Part shown: in pieces, positions 7,456-9,881 of the stretch
Numbering within the stretch: the stretch's first letter is position 1
How the letters are laid out: each line of letters begins with the position of its first letter
NCBI GenBank assembly: GCA_025924755.1
Contig: JAICHT010000126.1
Coordinates: 1 to 9,881, forward strand
DNA length: 9,881 nucleotides
From: Chitinophagaceae bacterium
GTDB taxonomy: Bacteria > Bacteroidota > Bacteroidia > Chitinophagales > Chitinophagaceae
Direction of reading: 5' to 3'
Notes under the pieces: generated by a model
The model's input: the letters and a program-made list of their open reading frames with translations, nothing else
Told to the model about the DNA's origin: nothing
Database searches by the model: none
Program-made: the position numbers and the translations under genes

Positions 7456-7866
7456 TACTATATAGCTTCTTCCCTTAAATCTCTTGTAGCATCAGTATTT
7501 TATTTTACTTAGTTACTTACATGACTGTGATTTATTTTGGAATAAGAGGTGTTGATAAATCCTGCACGTTTTCCTATCTCGCTTTATAAAAAGCCGTTTA
7601 CTACTAATGCTATTCGTAATCTGTTTGTGCAGCATAATTATATAAGAGTTAAACGTTTAGTATAGTAAAAAAAATCGTTTATAATCCTCTTTATCCATTA
7701 CTGCTTTTCGAATCTTCATTGTAAGGTGTACGCAGTACTACTCGCATTTAATGAAAGCATTGGTTGTATTTATAAAATGGATGCTAACTCCTTCCTCCTT
7801 CGTGTTTAATTAGCTTCATCTAAATTTAATAAGCCGCAGGTTTATTGCAATTAAGTAGATAACATT

Positions 7867-7924
7867 AATAGTATAAGAAAGGGTATTCCATTGCTTTGAA
7901 TAGAATACCCTTTCTTATACTATT
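7867..7924. terminator. Perfect 22-bp inverted repeat with 14-nt loop; hairpin, probable terminator
   Basis: Bases 7867-7888 are the exact reverse complement of 7903-7924, with a 14-base loop at 7889-7902. Each arm has the core AAGAAAGGGTATTC or its complement, so the stem is AT-rich with a GGG/CCC centre. RNA from either strand would fold into a long stable hairpin. No run of T follows on the plus strand, so it is not a textbook intrinsic terminator, but its position between two transcription units suits a terminator or an RNA-stabilising 3' end. It could also act in the 5' leader of the downstream gene if RNA starts upstream. Confidence 0.75.
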
Positions 7925-7925
7925 G
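7895..7925 (+). promoter_or_regulatory. Tentative Bacteroidota promoter embedded in the hairpin
   Basis: TTTG at 7895-7898, inside the hairpin loop, is followed after 19 bases by TACTATTG at 7918-7925. This matches TTTG-N19-TAnnTTTG except for one base of the -7 box. RNA would start near 7932, about 70 nt before the beta-helix gene. An alternative -7 box, TAATTCTG at 7941-7948, has worse spacing to any -33 box. The coincidence of box and spacing is suggestive, but short AT-rich boxes are weak evidence. Confidence 0.35.
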
Positions 7926-8002
7926 TGGCTGATAGCTGTATAATTCTGTAATGTACGCAAGGCATTACCCTATTGTGACAGCATCCCTAAAAACCCGTAT
8001 CT

Positions 8003-9881
8003 ATGAAAAAGCTAGCCCTGCATCTGATGTATGGCAGTATTATGTGTATGCTTCTGCTATGCAGCAATAACACATTTGCTACCAATTATTTTGTAAACCC
8101 TTCTTCTACTTCCTCCACCCAAGATGGTACAAACGCTAATCCCTGGAAAAGTATTAGTGCTGTTAATAGTAAAATGTCTTCTTTTAAAGGTGGAGATACT
8201 ATTTTTTTTAAGAGAGGAGAGCATTTTACCGGTTCGTTACAAATAAATCATTCAGGCTTAGATGATGCACATCCGATAGTATTTATGCCATACGGATCTT
8301 TGTCTCTGCCGCCTACATTTGAATATGCATTAAATGATACTAAGGCTGTATCTGCACGTACCATAATTTACTTATATCAGGTAAAGTATGTGGTAGTTGA
8401 TGGATTTAATCTTACCGACCATACTATGGATACTACTAATCATAGCATAAAAGCTAATGTGGGTTATGGAATAACACTTGATAATAGCTCTCATATCAGT
8501 TTAACAAATCTTCATATTTCATTAATAGGAGTAGGTGTGGATGTAAGTGGCGATAATAACATTATCTCTCATTGTAATTTTGAGAATTTACGAATGGTGG
8601 TTAACACATCTTCTCCTAACGATGATGATTTTGGTGCTAATGGTATTGTGTTAAGTGGATCTGATAATTTAATAAAAAAGAACTTTTTTAAAAATTGCTG
8701 GGCAAAAAGCTATGATTATAATTTTGATGGGGGGGCCGTTGAGGTATTTGGTGCGGTAAGCAGAAATAAAGTTATGTATAATACTTCTATTAATAATAAT
8801 GGATGGATGGAGCTTGGTAGTAGCTCAGGTGGTACTTCTAGCGATAACCTGATAGCCTATAACCTTATAATTAATAACGGGTCTACCTTCTGGATAAACA
8901 ATGGAGGCACCTATAATTTGCAGGTAAGCAATCTGCAATTGGAAAATAATAATATTGTTGAAACCGCCATGCAGTTTACAAAGAGTCCTTATATGATAGG
9001 AATTGGTCCTAATCATCCGACTACGCCCAACATTATTACTATGAAGAATAATGTTTTTTGGATAAATACAGGTGTAAATATAATACCACTCGGCAGTACT
9101 GCTTTTGCATCCGGACAGTTAGTTCATACCAATAATGTTTACCACATGGGTACAGGAAGTATAGGCTATACTCTTGATAACTCAGAAATACATTTAGACA
9201 GTAAGATCGCAGTTTTTGATAATAATACATCCACCGATCCTTTGTTATGGAATTATCATCCTGTTACTTCCAGTCCAGTTATTGACTTTGGTAGCAATGT
9301 AAATCTCGCTTATGATTTTGATAGTACTTTATTAGCTACCGGAGGAATTAATCCTGATGCTGGTATATTAGAACATGTGGTGGTGGCTAAAGCCCCGCAA
9401 GCACCTAAGGTGGTGTTGGCCTCCCTGCCATCTTCCTATACTGCACCGGCTTTGCTTACCTTAACGGCTACCGCTTCCGACAGTGATGGCAGTGTAAGTA
9501 AAGTGGAGTTCTTTGCCGGTTCGACCAAGATCGGAGAGGCGCTGAGCAGTCCTTATACGCTGCAGTGGAGCAATGTGGCGGCGGGCACTTACAGCCTGAC
9601 GGCCAAAGCTACCGACAACACCGGTCTGAGCACTACTTCTGCAGCTGTGAGTGTGGTGGTGAATGCGCCAATTGTAAATGACGCTAACATATTACGTAAC
9701 TATCCTAACCCATTTGTAAGAAATACAACAATAGCATTTACCTTACTCAAAAACGCATATGCGACATTGCAGGTTTTTGATAAAAATGGTACGCTACTAA
9801 AAACAATGTTCCAAGGCAAGGTAGAGGCGGGTAATAAGTATGAATTGAAATTTGATGCTGGTAATAACTTAGCGAACGGTA
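8003..9881 (+). CDS. Secreted right-handed beta-helix protein with Ig-like domain and T9SS sorting signal (cut by window edge)
   Basis: An open frame of 626 codons runs to the window edge without a stop. Residues 1-26 form a signal peptide (MKKLALHLMYGSIMCMLLL, then a probable cut after NNTFA); the Cys in LLLC is preceded by Leu rather than a small residue, so a lipoprotein is unlikely. Residues 27-455 open with NYFVNP, PWKSI and GGDTIFFKRGEHF, which is typical of parallel beta-helix polysaccharide lyase-like proteins. Asn-rich turns such as SGDNNIISHCNFEN and SGSDNLIKKNFFKN repeat about once per coil, and the domain ends NPDAGILEH. Residues 459-554 resemble the bacterial Ig-like Big_7 domain (SDSDGSVSKVEFFAG, ATDNTG). 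From about 562, YPNPF (567-571) begins a type A sorting domain; perhaps 20-25 residues lie beyond the edge. It should be exported by Sec and then the type IX system to the surface or medium. Its substrate is unknown; cleavage or binding of the cluster's polysaccharide is inference from context. I cannot identify catalytic residues. Confidence 0.88.
   Translation, partial: MKKLALHLMYGSIMCMLLLCSNNTFATNYFVNPSSTSSTQDGTNANPWKSISAVNSKMSSFKGGDTIFFKRGEHFTGSLQINHSGLDDAHPIVFMPYGSLSLPPTFEYALNDTKAVSARTIIYLYQVKYVVVDGFNLTDHTMDTTNHSIKANVGYGITLDNSSHISLTNLHISLIGVGVDVSGDNNIISHCNFENLRMVVNTSSPNDDDFGANGIVLSGSDNLIKKNFFKNCWAKSYDYNFDGGAVEVFGAVSRNKVMYNTSINNNGWMELGSSSGGTSSDNLIAYNLIINNGSTFWINNGGTYNLQVSNLQLENNNIVETAMQFTKSPYMIGIGPNHPTTPNIITMKNNVFWINTGVNIIPLGSTAFASGQLVHTNNVYHMGTGSIGYTLDNSEIHLDSKIAVFDNNTSTDPLLWNYHPVTSSPVIDFGSNVNLAYDFDSTLLATGGINPDAGILEHVVVAKAPQAPKVVLASLPSSYTAPALLTLTATASDSDGSVSKVEFFAGSTKIGEALSSPYTLQWSNVAAGTYSLTAKATDNTGLSTTSAAVSVVVNAPIVNDANILRNYPNPFVRNTTIAFTLLKNAYATLQVFDKNGTLLKTMFQGKVEAGNKYELKFDAGNNLANG

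Larger units (their letters stand above)
7456..8002 (+). other. 547-bp non-coding stretch between sugar transferase and beta-helix gene
   Basis: No convincing gene is seen on either strand; the longest plus-strand frame noticed (GTG 7549 to TAG 7663-7665, 38 codons) has no ribosome binding site and no recognisable motif. The first 400 bases are AT-rich with scattered stops. The right end holds a perfect hairpin (7867-7924), an overlapping promoter-like sequence, and about 75 bases of probable leader before the ATG at 8003. I see no T-rich hairpin terminator directly after the transferase stop at 7455. Confidence 0.7.

Noticed and set aside
7549..7665. 38-codon plus-strand frame starting GTG in the long intergenic stretch
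   Set aside because: No ribosome binding site, no motif, no coupling to a neighbour; length expected by chance.
7867..7924. Invertible promoter switch flanked by inverted repeats, as in Bacteroides capsule loci
   Set aside because: The arms are only 14 bases apart, too close for site-specific inversion of a promoter segment, and no recombinase gene is near. A hairpin is simpler.
8003..8080. Lipoprotein signal at LLLC in the beta-helix protein
   Set aside because: The residue before Cys is Leu, not Gly, Ala or Ser, and a T9SS sorting domain is present; ordinary signal peptidase cleavage after NNTFA fits better.

Overview
The window looks like part of an exopolysaccharide/capsule gene cluster from a member of the Bacteroidota, plausibly a Chitinophaga- or Niastella-like soil or gliding organism. 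The family guess is inference. The phylum call rests on a type A C-terminal sorting domain of the type IX secretion system (T9SS) in the last gene, on AT-rich DNA, and on starts that mostly lack Shine-Dalgarno (SD) sequences. All convincing genes lie on the + strand. I saw no RNA gene, insertion sequence, CRISPR array or origin.

Layout. 2-541 is the 3' part of a PaaK/CapK-like adenylate-forming ligase gene cut by the left edge. 542-744 is a gap with a tentative promoter and a short coding-like reading on the minus strand. 745-4765 is a tight four-gene run: a DUF354 protein (GT-B-like), a Gfo/Idh/MocA dehydrogenase (ATGA overlap), an aldo/keto-reductase-like protein of unknown function (1-bp gap), and a family 4 glycosyltransferase (11-bp gap). 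The glycosyltransferase is broken by a one-base deletion, an in-frame TAG and a lost catalytic Glu codon. 4862-5974 is a non-hydrolysing UDP-GlcNAc 2-epimerase (WecB type). 6064-7455 is a WcaJ-type polyprenyl-phosphate sugar-1-phosphate transferase. It is preceded by a textbook SD sequence and a 19-codon leader frame that overlaps its start codon. 7456-8002 is a 547-bp non-coding stretch with a perfect 22-bp hairpin and a promoter-like sequence. 8003 to the right edge is a secreted right-handed beta-helix protein with an Ig-like domain and a T9SS signal.

How they fit together. The WcaJ-type enzyme would start the repeat unit by placing a hexose-1-phosphate on undecaprenyl phosphate at the inner membrane. 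WecB would supply UDP-ManNAc. The dehydrogenase and the reductase-like protein probably build or modify a nucleotide sugar, and the DUF354 protein and the family 4 enzyme would extend the chain. The ligase may activate an acyl or amino-acid decoration. The beta-helix protein, exported through T9SS, is a candidate polymer-cleaving or polymer-binding partner acting outside the cell. Because the glycosyltransferase is inactivated, this strain's polymer may lack one sugar, unless the lesions are assembly errors.
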